Source: Owenia fusiformis (Eukaryota > Annelida > Polychaeta > Sabellida > Oweniidae). Taken from it: a DNA stretch of 64,000 bases. The first letter of the stretch is position 1, and each line of letters begins with the position of its first letter. A program made the translations under genes and the position numbers. Under the pieces are notes generated by a model. It did no database searches. It was not told where the DNA came from and worked only from the letters and a program-made list of their open reading frames with translations. Of the stretch, positions 1 to 12,020 are shown one piece after another. The stretch lies in assembly GCA_903813345.2 (NCBI GenBank), contig CAIIXF020000005.1:7753375-7817374 (forward strand), read 5' to 3'.

Positions 1-356
1 GGCTGGTCAGGCTGTCACAGTCGTCAGATCCATTATCGGTAGCTGCATATACCAAGGATGCTATCTAGAACCTGTGTTGTTCACAAAATATATTGTGACA
101 TGCAATCGTAAATAAAGCTTTGCTTAGATGTCTCCATAACATTGAATGTTTCTTCCACATAATATTACATATTTACATGTATATATCAGACTCTTTGAAT
201 TAGTTTTAATAGACTTAATTAAAAGGAATAATCAAGTTAATGGTTATTAAATGATATGGATGACTTATTGCTAAATTTATGAAATTTACAGTTAATTCAG
301 TATAATTTTATAATCTATGAATAAAAATATATATAAAAATATATAATCTGTCCTAG

Positions 357-3300
357 GTTTAATGGGTCTCTTTGAGAAGCGCCATTTTCGCAACTACCTG
401 ATGTACATTCACAAATTTGATGAGAATGATCCAAAGACGCATGATGGGGTTGATGCCACCAAAACGACCGCTGAAGAATTGTACAAAAAATTCAGTCTTG
501 ACAAAAATACACAAGACTTTGTTGGCCATGCTGTTTCTTTACATCGAAATGACGAGTAAGTTTGGGTATTTATGATATTATAAGTCTCCTGTTATTCTTA
601 AGGATGTTCCCTGGTCAGATAGGAAAATATTCAATAGTATTTAACTTTTTCTCAAAAATGGTTTTCTGGGATTCTCACGGGCAACAAAGAATATTAAAAC
701 TTTAAAAACCATATGTTAGTGTGCTTTTTTCTGAGCAAGAGGCCTCTAAAGTGTCAATATTTGACAAAAGTGGGCGTGGCACTTTCTCATTGAAACCCAT
801 GTTAAAAATCAGGTTTTCACCCCAAAACACACTTTTGAATATTTAACTTTTTCTTAAACTCACAGAAACACTTAGTTATGCTATGTACTTCACATTTTGA
901 AAAGAAAAATTAGGGGTTGGTGTTCATCGTTTTCAACTTCGTCCAGGGAACATCCTTAAAGCCCCTGCGCATAGTTGGAATTTTTTGGTTTATGCTTTAT
1001 ATTAGGCGACTTAAGAGTGGTAGAATGTGTATTTGATTGTTAATATGAAAAAATTAAAATCCACATCAATATAGATCTTTTTTGATAAGCCCATGGTCTG
1101 CTGGGCAACTGGTCCCCAAGACAACTCACATCCCACATCCACTAGTCACCACTATTATCATATAATGCTTTGATAATATTGGACTGTTGGTATGGAACAA
1201 GAATATACATTTAACTATGTATATAACTTCAAAATAGGCAACATTCTAAAGATTTCTTTCTTGTTACAGCTACATTAAACAACCAGTGCTAGACCAGATA
1301 CGCAAAAACAAGCTCTACTATGATTCTCTGGCTACCTATGGGAAAAGTCCTTATTTGTACCCACTTTATGGACTAGGAGAATTGCCTCAAGGATTTGCCA
1401 GGTATGGATTTGGATATAAACTAAAAAACAGCAACTCTGTATTTGCAAATGCCACCAAGCAAAATGTATATTTTCAAATTAGTCGTCATTTTCATGAGGC
1501 ATTAGTATTTTCTCATTTTAGCAAAATGTACATACATGACATGACATGATATGGTTGACCCCATATTCAAAATTCAGGGCTTTTGCTAGGCTTTTGGAAT
1601 GCCATCGTAAAATCAACTCTCAACACAACCTTTTCAAGATGGTGACTGTCGAATTTTGACCACCTGTCAGATACAGTTCGCCTGCTGTCAGAACCATTTA
1701 CCAATCATAGACATTTTACCTTCAAAATTAATCCAAATGAATGAATTTAATTTTGTCATTTTGCTTTTGATTTCCATTTTTCAAAAATGCTCTTGTGTTG
1801 TTTGGGTGTTTACTATTTATAGACATTAATCCTTTTGTTAATATGTTCCAGGCTTAGTGCAATCTACGGTGGTGTCTATATGCTTGACAAGCCCTGTGAT
1901 GAAATCGTTTATGAAGATGGCAAGGTGGTAGGAGTGAAATCTGAGGGTGAAACAGCAAAGTGCAAGATGGTCATTTGCGACCCCTCATATGTACCAGGGA
2001 AGGTCAAGAAGGTTGGACAGGTAAATGACTGACACAATCTACTTGCCAAAATTGTTAACTTTTCGAATCTTTGATCTAAAGATATGAAAAGACACAAACT
2101 GCAATATTTCAAATATAAACCACACAACCCCTATAAAATATCTCAATGCTTAATTCAGGGCTTGCATTAACGGCGTCCCCTACATGTTAAGGACTCAAAA
2201 ATAATTTGGAGGACGCAAAAATTAAAAATATTTCCGTTTTTTGGACGCAAAATTTTTTTACGTCAATACTACAATGTGTTTACAACGATACCTAACAAAA
2301 ACAAATAATTATGATCTCTCACCTTTATTTGAATCGTAAATAAGGCTCAACATGTTGAATATTTACAAATAATCATGATTCTCTCAAATTTTTCGACTTT
2401 GTTTATTTTTAGATTTGAAACCATGACACGCCACAGTTTTTCCTATTCAGAAACAAATATTAGGTTATTCATGAAATAAAATGTATTCATTGTCGAATGA
2501 ACGAACATGCATTTATTCAGTCCGTATTTAACGTTTACTTCCGTTTTAAATTCGCGGCAAGAAATCAAAAACTGAAAAATAGGGGACACACTTTTTTTTC
2601 AAAGGACACACTTTTTAAAAAAAATTACGTCCTTGGGACTCACAAATTTTCTAACCTAATGCAAGCGCTGGGCTTAATTTCAGGTTGTACGTGCCATCTG
2701 TTTGCTGGACCATCCAATTCCAAACACTAAGGATGCTCTATCTTGTCAGATCATTATTCCACAGAATCAAGTAAACCGTAAAAATGGTAAGTTTGATTTT
2801 GTTACATCCTGAGAGCTTTTAGTTTTAACCAATGTTTCAGATTAAGTGGCGACATTGTTATGGTCTCCAACCTTTTGTGGACTGTGTTCCGCATTCAATG
2901 TTCCGAGTTCAGTGTTTGTAACAAATGGCAGTTGGTGCCATTTCGCATGTTAATGCCTCGTTCCTAATGTTCCAACATTAGAAATTTGAAGTGACATTCA
3001 GTCAACAACATACATAAAATCAATATGAAAATAAATATACTGTTACTTTGCTAAAAAGCTTATAAAATAGTTTATTTTTTCTGACTTAAGAAATTTAAGC
3101 AGAATAAATTATGTTGATTTGTATTTCCAGATATCTACGTTTGTTGTGTATCATATACTCACCAGGTGGCAGTCAAAGGGTATTTTATTGCACTTGTCGC
3201 CACCACAGTGGAGACGGATAATCCTGAGAAAGAATTGGATCACGGACTTAACCTATTAGGGCAAATACGAGAAAAGTAAGCTTGGCTTTAATATTTAGCC

Positions 3301-3833
3301 CAAAAATTCGACATACTCATGTATATCACAGTATATCAAAGTATTTATTTCCTGATTTTCATTGAAATGAGAACATGATAATGTACAATATTGTGTGGTT
3401 TTTTCCTCAGATCAAGTCATACAAAAGCAGATTTAGTATTCTCGAGGGCCAGCTTTTTGCTCAAACCACAATCTAAGTTAGAATTAACCCCAAATTAATT
3501 TTTGTCATATTCTGCTAATAACTTGGAGATTTTGGATGCCTAGTGTGTACTGACATCATGTAGTCCAAAAGTCATCTAACTCCACTACCTTAAAAGTGCT
3601 ACATTTCTCACTTGTAAATTATGTTAAATTGTTATTCCAGATTCGTTAGTGTTAGTGACTTGTACGAGCCCACAGACACCGGTGAGAATAGTCGCGTATT
3701 CGTTTCATCCTCCTATGATGCCACAACTCATTTTGAAACTACATGTCTCGATGTGTTAGATATTTTCAAGCGTGCGACTGGAGAGGACTTTGATTTCAGT
3801 AAAGTAAAGACACAAGAAGAAGCAGATGAATAA
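357..3833 (+). CDS. GDI: Rab GDP-dissociation inhibitor (GDI), C-terminal six exons, 5' part off window
   Basis: Coding exons read as 357-555, 1270-1401, 1852-2020, 2684-2786, 3131-3275 and 3641-3833, all with AG/GT borders and matching phases; they encode 312 residues and a TAA stop. The conserved GDI core is plain: [25 protein letters not shown], then [20 protein letters not shown] joined across an intron to ARLSAIYGG, then [30 protein letters not shown], and the end [17 protein letters not shown] extracts prenylated GDP-bound Rab proteins from membranes and keeps them soluble in the cytosol. Family members are about 445 residues, so roughly the first 130, including the N-terminal dinucleotide-fold motif, lie upstream of the window. 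Bases 1-356 are intron. I saw no frameshift or lost key motif. GDI versus the related Rab escort protein (CHM): the length and the [17 protein letters not shown] block fit GDI. Confidence 0.95.
602..955. mobile_element. TTAA-flanked MITE in GDI intron
   Basis: The 13-bp ends GGATGTTCCCTGG and CCAGGGAACATCC are exact inverted repeats. They are bounded by TTAA on both sides (598-601 and 956-959). The element is 354 bp with no open frame. TTAA target duplication is the hallmark of piggyBac-type (also Kolobok-type) transposases, so this is probably a non-autonomous derivative; which superfamily moved it is inference. Confidence 0.8.
2156..2671. mobile_element. hAT-like MITE ending four bases before a GDI splice acceptor
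   Basis: Inverted ends read CAGGGCTTGCATTA on the left and TAATGCAAGCGCTG on the right (13/14 match). The 8-bp sequence GCTTAATT flanks the element at 2148-2155 and 2672-2679, a perfect candidate target duplication. CAG-ends plus an 8-bp duplication are typical of hAT elements. The right duplication is followed by TCAG and then exon 2684, so the element lies against the 3' splice site. No coding capacity is visible. Confidence 0.75.
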
Positions 3834-6330
3834 AATCAATGAAGTTCATTAGATTATGAGGTTCATGCGAACATTATGACTATGAGTGCACAATCTGCAG
3901 TCTTGTACCACATTAAGAGTTTAACTCTGTTTATGATAAAGAGGGCGTACTCAGTCTCTTTATATTTACATTTGCAGCTATGCTTTCGTCTCTGTCACGC
4001 ACATTGGATATATAAAATTGACTGAAGATTGACTGACAGTCATGGACATTTTAGGATTGTGCATCAAAATTCAAAAAACATGGATTACGTTATATGATAA
4101 CTGATGTTTGAAGGTGTACTGGTTCCGAAGATTATTGTAACCTCTGTGATAAGCATTGATAGACGATTTTGAAACTGTATATTTGGTAGCAAAAGAGTGT
4201 GAGAAATAACAGGGTGAAAATATATTCAACTTCATACTCTTATTTATACCAAGCAAGATGCTTATATACAGGCTTTGTAATCAATTGATGTATTCTATCT
4301 ATAAATGTGAACTATTACTGTCAGTTCAACAAAAGCAATTTTGTGAATCGAAAATATCTTAAATTATTATTGCCATAATGCACTGCTTCATATGCTCATG
4401 TAAGACGCGACTTTGATTCAAACATTCCTTTCGTACTTAAATGTTGAATGTTCATAGACATGCTGTTACATAGATAAGTAGAAGGTAATGTTAACATGTG
4501 AAAAAATACTTACACATGTAGACAAGTGCAATTGGTATAAAGTGGGTAAACAATTGTCTATTAACATATACATTTCTCATCAAACTTTTATCATAACAAG
4601 GCCAAAGAGCTTTCTTGAACTTTGAAACCTCAACATTTTTCATTGTTCATTTGTTCTCAAGCATATATAGGGGTGACTGCATATTGTGATCTCATGCTGG
4701 CTCTAAAGTATTCACATGTAGTGTTGTACTGTATACAGTTCAGCAAATATACACAAACTAGAATTCAAATAGGAATTTTTTTAATGGAAAACTGACCAGT
4801 ATGATATCAAAATATGGAATTGTAGAAATAGAATGAATACTCATTAATAAGTCCTAATTATGAGTTATATGCCAAAAATTCAGTTAGTTGTAAAGTGAAG
4901 ATGATCGAAATTCATACTCCTGGGTTTTATATTTTTTATGGTATTATTATGAATAAATGTGATATAGAGTTGGGTGCAACTTGGGAGTGCTCTAATTCAA
5001 ACTTATAGGAATAGATGGGGAGGTGGCAATACATGTATTGTTAGATAGGTTTAGAAGTACTCATTAAGTGACAAAATCTGAATATGAAATTATTGTACAC
5101 TAATCTTCTAACAATGTTGTTGGACTTAGATTTTTGAATGGTTAGATTTGAAAAAGTTTTCAAAGTGAATTTTTGCTGTTTTACATCAAATGTTTCGTTA
5201 TCCAGCTCTGCTTTCATGAATAGTTGTAAATGAGAGTATACATTCGAGCATATGGCAAATATTCCAACTAATCATATATCAATTGATGAATATTCTTGTG
5301 GGTTTCATATTGTTGTAAACAAAAATTACCAATTTATTCACCCGTTTGTCTTGTTGGGTGTATATACAAGTACTAGATGTAATGAAATAGACTGATCTGG
5401 TAGTGTTAGTGCCATGTACTAGACTGACCTGGTAGTGTTAGTGCCGTGTACTAAAGACTGATCTGGTAGTGTTAGTGCCATGTACTAGAGACTGACCTTG
5501 TAATGTTAGTGCCATGTACTAAAGATTACCTGGTAGTGTTAGTGCCATGTACTAAAGATTGATCTGGTAATGTTAGTGCCATGTACTAAAAACTGACCAG
5601 GTAGTGTTAGTGCCATGTACTAGAGACTGACCTGGTAATGTTAGTGCCATGTACTAAAACTGACCTGGTAGTGATAGTGCCATGTACTAAAAACTGACCT
5701 GGTAATGTTAGTGCCATGTACTAAAAACTGACCTGGAAGTGTTAGTGCCATGTACTAAAGTACCTGAATAAATGTTAAAGCCATCTCTGTGTACGCTCCT
5801 AAACATAGTGAGCATTCTGAACAAAGATGTGTCTACGCATGCTACCATATATGGTCATATATATAAATGTCAATGTGTCTATTGTGGCTCCATCTATCTG
5901 CATGGATAATAAATCAGTATAAAACTTAAAACTTGTGTTACTCTGAATTTAAGATATAAAAATAGAGAGATCATCTGGGATGTCTCTATGATAATTAGCA
6001 ATATTTGGTAATAACATGGTTCAGCTGTTCAATATGATAATATCTGCATATCTAACATTCTTGTTGTTATGTAGTGATAACCAGAGAACTAATAGTCAGA
6101 TTGACTTGAAGCATTTAGATCGAGGACCTCTCGATGTGTTCTAATTTTAGGCCATGTTTGCAATCTCACTTGGTATAAAAATAAGCAATGGCTATAAGGA
6201 TTGATCCCTCATTATGGTGATACATAAACACACTGGTCAAGCCTGTCCTCTTTTTAGTTTTCCTAATATTACATGTGTGCATGTATATTGCATACTTCTA
6301 TCATGACTGGGTCAAATAAAGTTCAATAAT
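3834..6330 (+). other. GDI 3' untranslated / downstream region
   Basis: About 2.5 kb of AT-rich sequence follows the GDI stop, with no further reading frame I trust. It holds the minisatellite at 5389-5762 and several AATAAA hexamers, among them 4952, about 5909 and 6315-6320. On the other strand a TTTATT (AATAAA reversed) at 6364-6369 could end the convergent TMEM121-like transcript. The true poly(A) site cannot be fixed from sequence alone. Confidence 0.4.
5389..5762. repeat. Minisatellite, unit about 34-37 bp
   Basis: Ten to eleven head-to-tail copies of a unit built around GGTAGTGTTAGTGCCATG followed by TACTAAAGACTGACCT. Copies differ by single substitutions and 1-3 bp indels. It lies downstream of the GDI stop and may be in its 3' UTR. 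Confidence 0.9.
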
Positions 6331-7636
6331 AAGAAAATTCATAAACAAATCAAGTGATAAATATTTATTTTATTTTTATTTTGCAAAAATTCCAACGTAA
6401 GAAAAAGCACAATGCTACAAGTGTACTTAGTACTGTTGTCACTATACAGGTAGAATAAATAAAATATAGCACCCCAACTCTGTCAAAAACATTCCTTTAG
6501 CAATACTGTCCTAGTATATCATCAAATCTTAAATATAGAAATATGTCATTATGTAGGGGGGTTTAGTGACAATTTTTGCCAACTGGCAAAGCAAAGCAAA
6601 TAGAAACAACAGGCAAAATTATAGAAAATGATTAGTTTCGATGGAAACAGTTGGAAATTTCCTCAAAACATGGAGTTTTGGAAAAAACAACTTGTGACAA
6701 CTGCCCGATATCTGCTGCTTTTTATCTACATTAACAAACTTGAAAAAATATCATGATATTCAGTATGCCTTAACTATAACACTGTCTACTTATAAAGTTC
6801 TGGTGATGTTGCTTACTTGTATTTTGGGCAATTATAAATATTAATAGTACATAATATTTATTTTAGAAAAACTCGGTCAATTATGAACAAAAGTTGCAAA
6901 ACTCAAACATTAGCCCTGTTCATTGTGCATATACTCCATATACAATCAAAGGCACAAAATGAAGTAGCATCAAATAACAGGGTAACTACAGTCATTGTGG
7001 CTGGAGTCCACTAAAATTTCCACTATATGCTCTACCAAAGCCATTTTGTCTACAACAGTTGAAGATAACAGCACATTGCCATTAAGTATACATGTATTAA
7101 GTATATTAAAATATCACAGTTACAGACACAGTGGGGTTACACATTACACAACCTGTACTCAGTCACTCATATGACAGCATTATCCATGCCTAGATTGCGA
7201 GTTGTACAAACTCACAACATACACGTAACATGGATACAGCACGTTTTAATCAATAGTCCATTTTGAAACATTTATGCTACGCAATTATGAAGGAGAAATG
7301 AATATATAAAACTGAACTAGTCACAGGGCAAAATGAAAAGAAAAAATCCTCTTTAATTTCTGCAATTTCTGAGAAGTTTGTGAATGTTACAGAAATAGGC
7401 CATGATAATGGATACCCCACTGTGTTATCACTAGAGGAACAAGCTTTTGGCAATTTACTTTGACTTCTACCTTTAAGTACCACTTAGTATTTAAGGTATG
7501 TATACCTATTTACAAAAATACATATTAGTTCACTACTGTATCTGTAGGTATAACATGAATATAAAATGTGAACCATTTAAAACATCCAATATATATGAAG
7601 ATATAAATATTAAAAGCTGTTTTATTTCAGATTCAT

Positions 7637-8125
7637 AGTGCAAGGCCCTGACAACAGTGACATCAGATTCCGTTGTCCAAAATGGAGGATGTAATAGCAG
7701 CATCCAATCTAAAATTGATTGATTCTCATTTCATGTGACATTTTTGGCGCTAAAACTCATGTGATTATATCAAATACTAATTTAGATCAAATGTGGTCGT
7801 GAATTGCCATAATATACCGTTTTCCAAATCATCAAAGACAATGGATTTTGAATTAAAAAAATATAATGGTAGATGTTATATACAGTATCTATTGACATGT
7901 ACCCCATTTTAATTTGTAAAATTAAGGTAACTTCCTCAATGTGAGAATATTTAACTTTAGGATATTAGTAAAAATACACTTTCATTGATTGTACGTGCCA
8001 TAGGAATTTAAATCTATTTGCTCCATTTAACATGCAGCGTAAGAAAATCAAATTGAATATGAACCTTCATCCGCCATTTTGGAAAACAGAATCTGATGTC
8101 GCCATTGTCAGGGTGTTCCAGTGTG
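7637..8125. mobile_element. MITE with about 50-bp imperfect terminal inverted repeats
   Basis: The left end CCCTGACAACAGTGACATC (7646 on) and its continuation through CAGATTCCGTTGTCC to CAAAATGGAGGATG is mirrored at 8060-8117 by CATCCGCCATTTTGG to TGTCAGGG. Candidate 8-bp target duplications are AGATTCAT (7629-7636) and AGATTGAA (8126-8133), 6/8 identical, which would suggest hAT. The exact outer ends are less certain than the inner arms. Confidence 0.65.
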
Positions 8126-8633
8126 AGATTGAAGGCAACTATATGAGGCAATTGCTAAGCAGACTTGGTTTCTCTCATGTCATCTTAAAGGGACTCTTGC
8201 CCATAGATTAGAATAAATGCAAATATATGAACACATCCCTTTTTTGTCTATGGGTAGTTATAGCAATAGCTTCACGCTCTCTATCTAATATCAGTAAGCC
8301 AATACCATGAGGAGTAAGTCACCCATCCCTCTTATATTTCTGTAACCTTTTAGAATTATATTAGACATTTAATATAGAGAATATTTGAAGGGGGTGACTT
8401 CCTCCCTGTGGCCAATACATACTTAAAAACATTCAACAATTATCATTGAACACACTAACCTGGTACATAACCAGAAAATAACTAAATCCATAAAAAATCA
8501 TGATGTCATAAAGAGAACATTAAAAGCTACGGGAGCACTTCTTGTAATGAAGACTTAATATCTATCTACCTAATAAGGCCTTATTATACAGGGGCATAGC
8601 ATGCAAGGGTCCATATAGGCTTTGTAAATTTAA

Positions 8634-9018
8634 AGGCAGAATCAGATCTATTAGGGAGTAACAAAATTGCAAGCACAAATGTACAGTTGACCTTCTTATA
8701 TACTCCTTACAATCTCAAATACAATATCTCCCAAAAGATCCATGATATGTTATAAACTGGTGACGTTATTAAGGATTCCAAAATAGGAGGAAAATGTGTA
8801 AATTCTCAAATAATAAATATGATAATCATATTTAAAGATATTTTTATAAAATGAATGCAGTATTGTAAAAACTTTAGTTGTCCTCAAATAAAGTATACAC
8901 TTTAGGGATTTTAAGAAAAAAGACATAACAAGGAATCATATGAGGCCAAAATATTCTAAAATTGAAACAACTTTTGTCCAGAGTACTCATCAGTATCTTT
9001 CAAGATCTGATTCTGCCT
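8634..9018. mobile_element. TTAA-flanked MITE, second family
   Basis: Perfect 16-bp terminal inverted repeats AGGCAGAATCAGATCT and AGATCTGATTCTGCCT, bounded by TTAA at 8630-8633 and 9019-9022. Length 385 bp, non-coding. The left 95 bp recur with substitutions at 60263-60360, so this is a dispersed family. Confidence 0.85.
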
Positions 9019-9150
9019 TTAAATAGGTAAGTCAATAAGAACATTTTATTATATTTCTATATGACATAAATTGTATTTTTCAAACTTTGAGTTCAAAAAC
9101 ATCTAACAAATGCCCCATAGCAAGCCATGCCCATGGTACATATGCAGCCT

Positions 9151-10146
9151 TTAGGCTTGTTCATTAGTATGTGGTTCCTCTACAGCTGCACCCCCAGGGG
9201 CCAGTGGGCGGGGCTGAAGCTCAATATGCTCCTCACCTGGAGGGTGACGAGAATTATCCTCCCACATCTCTGGAGATTTGTGATTTTCATAAATATCTTG
9301 CACCGTAAGGAATATGATGATAAAATTCTTGACCAAAAATACGGAAATGTCTTGATCAAGTGCGTGCCATAGGAAGAGTCTGATTGACAGGAAAGGAAGG
9401 TTGACGAGGAATAATCTTGCAAGGGTGTGCAAAGTACGAATTACTTTCGCTGCCTTTCCTTCAGCATAATGAGTTTTACTCAAAGTCAATAAGGTCATTG
9501 TCGGAAGCAGGAGATTGATACATGAGAACGCAATTATTGAATCCTCCAGCGCAAAGGGTAATAAGATCCTTGTTTCTTGTACGAAGAGTATCTCCAGTTG
9601 GTCCACACTGTCCAAAACATCTAAGGAGACTTCACCCGTGACACGTTCCAGAAAGTGTTCCTTAGAGCTATGGGGCGGGGCCTCATGATGTGTCATTACC
9701 AGAAGCATAAATATGACACTAGATAGAGCGATTACAACTTTTAACAAGTTTGGCCCAAAGAAGTTCTTCTCTTCCAAGAACTGTGCCGTGTGCTTGAATA
9801 GAATAGCAACCTTAATGATGAGGACTAAGGAGTAGATAAACCATATAATGTAAGCCAATGGTAGTTCACCGCCTTGCCTTACGGCCACTAACTTCCTAGA
9901 TGCTGGAGTAGACTGATCTTCCTCTCGCCTTGCATATTTATTATGCTTATAGGAAATCACAAATGATGTGATAAACACCGAAATGACTATAACGTCGGCT
10001 ATTGCCCATAGAGAGTGGAAAATGCCACGGTCTATCACTAAGTAATAGTTCATAATGGCACCTTGCAAAATGATAAATCCGATGCAAAAGGTTCTGGTTA
10101 GGATACCACTGATATTGTTGCAGATAATTGTCCCTACGGATGGCAT
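9151..10146 (-). CDS. TMEM121: TMEM121-family multi-pass membrane protein
   Basis: One uninterrupted 331-codon frame with an ATG start (10144-10146), read as a single coding exon. Hydrophobic stretches lie near residues 15-38, 47-66, 96-117, 132-152, 193-222, 241-260 and 267-284, followed by a polar, proline-rich tail. Similarity to vertebrate TMEM121/TMEM121B is recognised from blocks I recall: YIIWFIYSLVLIIKVAILF near residue 99, the acidic SLDVLDSVDQLEILF block near 174, and SVFLVKNFIIIFLTVQDIYE near 268. TMEM121 proteins are poorly characterised multi-pass membrane proteins of about 320 residues, so the length fits. Assignment to TMEM121 rather than TMEM121B is not settled. The gene is convergent with GDI and divergent from makorin. 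A 5' untranslated exon could splice in near 10160, but I cannot prove it. Confidence 0.75.
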   Translation of the reverse strand: MPSVGTIICNNISGILTRTFCIGFIILQGAIMNYYLVIDRGIFHSLWAIADVIVISVFITSFVISYKHNKYARREEDQSTPASRKLVAVRQGGELPLAYIIWFIYSLVLIIKVAILFKHTAQFLEEKNFFGPNLLKVVIALSSVIFMLLVMTHHEAPPHSSKEHFLERVTGEVSLDVLDSVDQLEILFVQETRILLPFALEDSIIAFSCINLLLPTMTLLTLSKTHYAEGKAAKVIRTLHTLARLFLVNLPFLSIRLFLWHALDQDISVFLVKNFIIIFLTVQDIYENHKSPEMWEDNSRHPPGEEHIELQPRPLAPGGAAVEEPHTNEQA

Positions 10147-10532
10147 TTTCAGATCCTATGCTGGTGTCAGTTATGTAGTAAACAGAACAGCTTACACACT
10201 TTACGTGGTAGATCTGGTATTCTTTTCCCACTACAGATTTTCTGAAATAAAACCAATGATGATAATTTTATCAAATTACACTTTAAGTTTACATATCTAT
10301 TATAGGCTTTATCTATGGTCATTGTCCATGGTTGGGAGTTACTGAATGTCAGCTAGGAAGAACAGGTTAAGACTGCACCGCAGGTGGAGAAACAGAGTAG
10401 AGTTGTAAGCGTACTCTTATTAATTTGTTCTGTTCAGTGTGACTTTTCTCAGACTTTTTCTCGATGTACATCGCGATGTGCATCGATGTTTACTCCTGAA
10501 AATTGCCGATTATGGCACATCGCGACAACACT

Positions 10533-11042
10533 AGTCATGACTGTGGTAATGTTAAAGCTTGATATGACCATGACAGTCATATCAATGGTTGCAAGGCCTG
10601 TCATGACTGTGGTAATGTTAAAGCTTGATATGACCGTGACTAATGGTTGCAGCGCCTGTCATGACTGTGGTAATGTTAAAGCTTGATATGACCGTGACAA
10701 TGGTTGCAGCGCCTGTCATGACTGTGGTAATGTTAAAGCTTGATTTGACCATGACAATGGTTGCAAGGCCTGTCATGACCATGGTAATGTTAAAGCTTGA
10801 TATGACCGTGACAATGGTTGCAAGGCCTGCCATGACCGTGGTAATGTTTAAGCCTGGTATGACTGTGACAATGGTTGCAGCGCCTGTCATGACCGTGGTA
10901 ATGTTAAAGCTTGATATGACCGTGACAATGGTTGCAGCGCCTGTCATGACTGTGGTAATGTTAAAGCTTGATATGACCGTGACAATGGTTGCAAGGCCTG
11001 TCACGACCGTGGTTATGTTAAAGCACAATATGACCATGCCAT
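10533..11042. repeat. Minisatellite, unit about 58-60 bp, open in both strands
   Basis: About nine tandem copies of a unit containing TGTCATGACTGTGGTAATGT, TAAAGCTTGATATGACCGTG and ACAATGGTTGCAAGGCC. Because the unit is near a multiple of three with few stops, both strands show long open frames (140 residues of repeats of V-M-T-V-V-M-L-K), which I treat as artefacts. It lies between the divergent TMEM121-like and makorin genes. Confidence 0.92.
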
Positions 11043-11242
11043 TAGTTATATCATATCATCATTTAGAAGCATGAGAATACCATAATGAAAAAATTCATTG
11101 TTTAACTTCCTTAAATATGTAAATCTAGACTACTATACATGTACATGGTACTTGCGTACGTTGATACATAAAATTTTAGATTCATGAACTTATAATTAAT
11201 TTCCACAAACTAAAATACAAATCTCATTCGAAAACGTGAACA

Positions 11243-11432
11243 TTGTCATGGTCATATAAGGCTTCAACATTACTGCGGTCATGACAGGCCTTACAGCATT
11301 GTCACGGTCATATCAGGTTTTAAAATTACCATGGTCATGGCAGGCCTTGCAATATAATACAGCATTGTCACGATTATACCAGGCTTTCACAATAACACTA
11401 CCACGGTCATGGCAGGATCCTTGCGAAACTTA
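11243..11432. repeat. Inverted, degenerate copies of the 10.5-11.0 kb minisatellite unit
   Basis: Three to four units here read GGTCATGACAGGCC, ATTGTCACGGTCATATCAGG and ACCATGGTCATGGCAGGCC, the reverse complement of the unit in 10533-11042. The orientation switch with about 200 bp between arrays makes a large imperfect inverted repeat. Confidence 0.8.
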
Positions 11433-12020
11433 AAAACACTCATGTGCCAGGCATAAGTCTTGCAATAGATAGCATGTGCAAAAAGATTGAGTATTTTGCG
11501 GAAGATTTCCAAACGATGGCACTGTAGGTCCACTGATTAACATACACATTTTTTAATATCAGGGTTTACCTTGAGTACATGTAAGTAAAACGTGAATGAT
11601 GAATATTTGAATAATTATTTGTAATTTTTTATATTTTTCAGAAAATTTCCACATTGGTTGGATAGCGATTCCGATTATGAATTTCAAGTGAAACCTGTAA
11701 AACACAGGTCACTGATAAAGTATAAATACGTGTACTTAATGTTAAAATTCCTGAGAAACATTTAAATAGACGTCTATGGAGAAAATAAAAACAAACACTT
11801 TCTTACTTCCGGGTTTGTACAGCAAAGTCAGGTTTAATACTTAAAGCTATCTACGTATAACATTTATTTTTATTTTTTCGCTAGGGATAGCGTAAAATAT
11901 GAACAACAGAGCGAATAAATAAATATTTTCTTTTTAATTTGAATTTTTTTTAAACGTGTTAAAAGATATATCGCCTGATTTGTAATTTTGTTTCGTATTT
12001 TACTTAGAATTCCAGAGAAA

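Larger units (their letters stand above)
6370..9150 (-). other. Downstream region of the TMEM121-like gene; two MITEs, otherwise no gene
   Basis: About 2.8 kb on the 3' side of the minus-strand gene at 9151-10146. It contains two inverted-repeat elements (7637-8125 and 8634-9018) and AT-rich sequence. I found no convincing exon on either strand. Part or all could be 3' UTR of the minus-strand gene. Confidence 0.4.

Noticed and set aside
9180-10345. Alternative frames of 80-96 codons overlapping the TMEM121-like gene
   Set aside because: Shadows of the 331-codon frame, which has conserved family blocks.
10618-11074. Two overlapping frames of about 140 codons on opposite strands
   Set aside because: They are translations of the minisatellite unit, whose length is close to a multiple of three; repetitive V-M-T-V-V-M-L-K products are artefacts.
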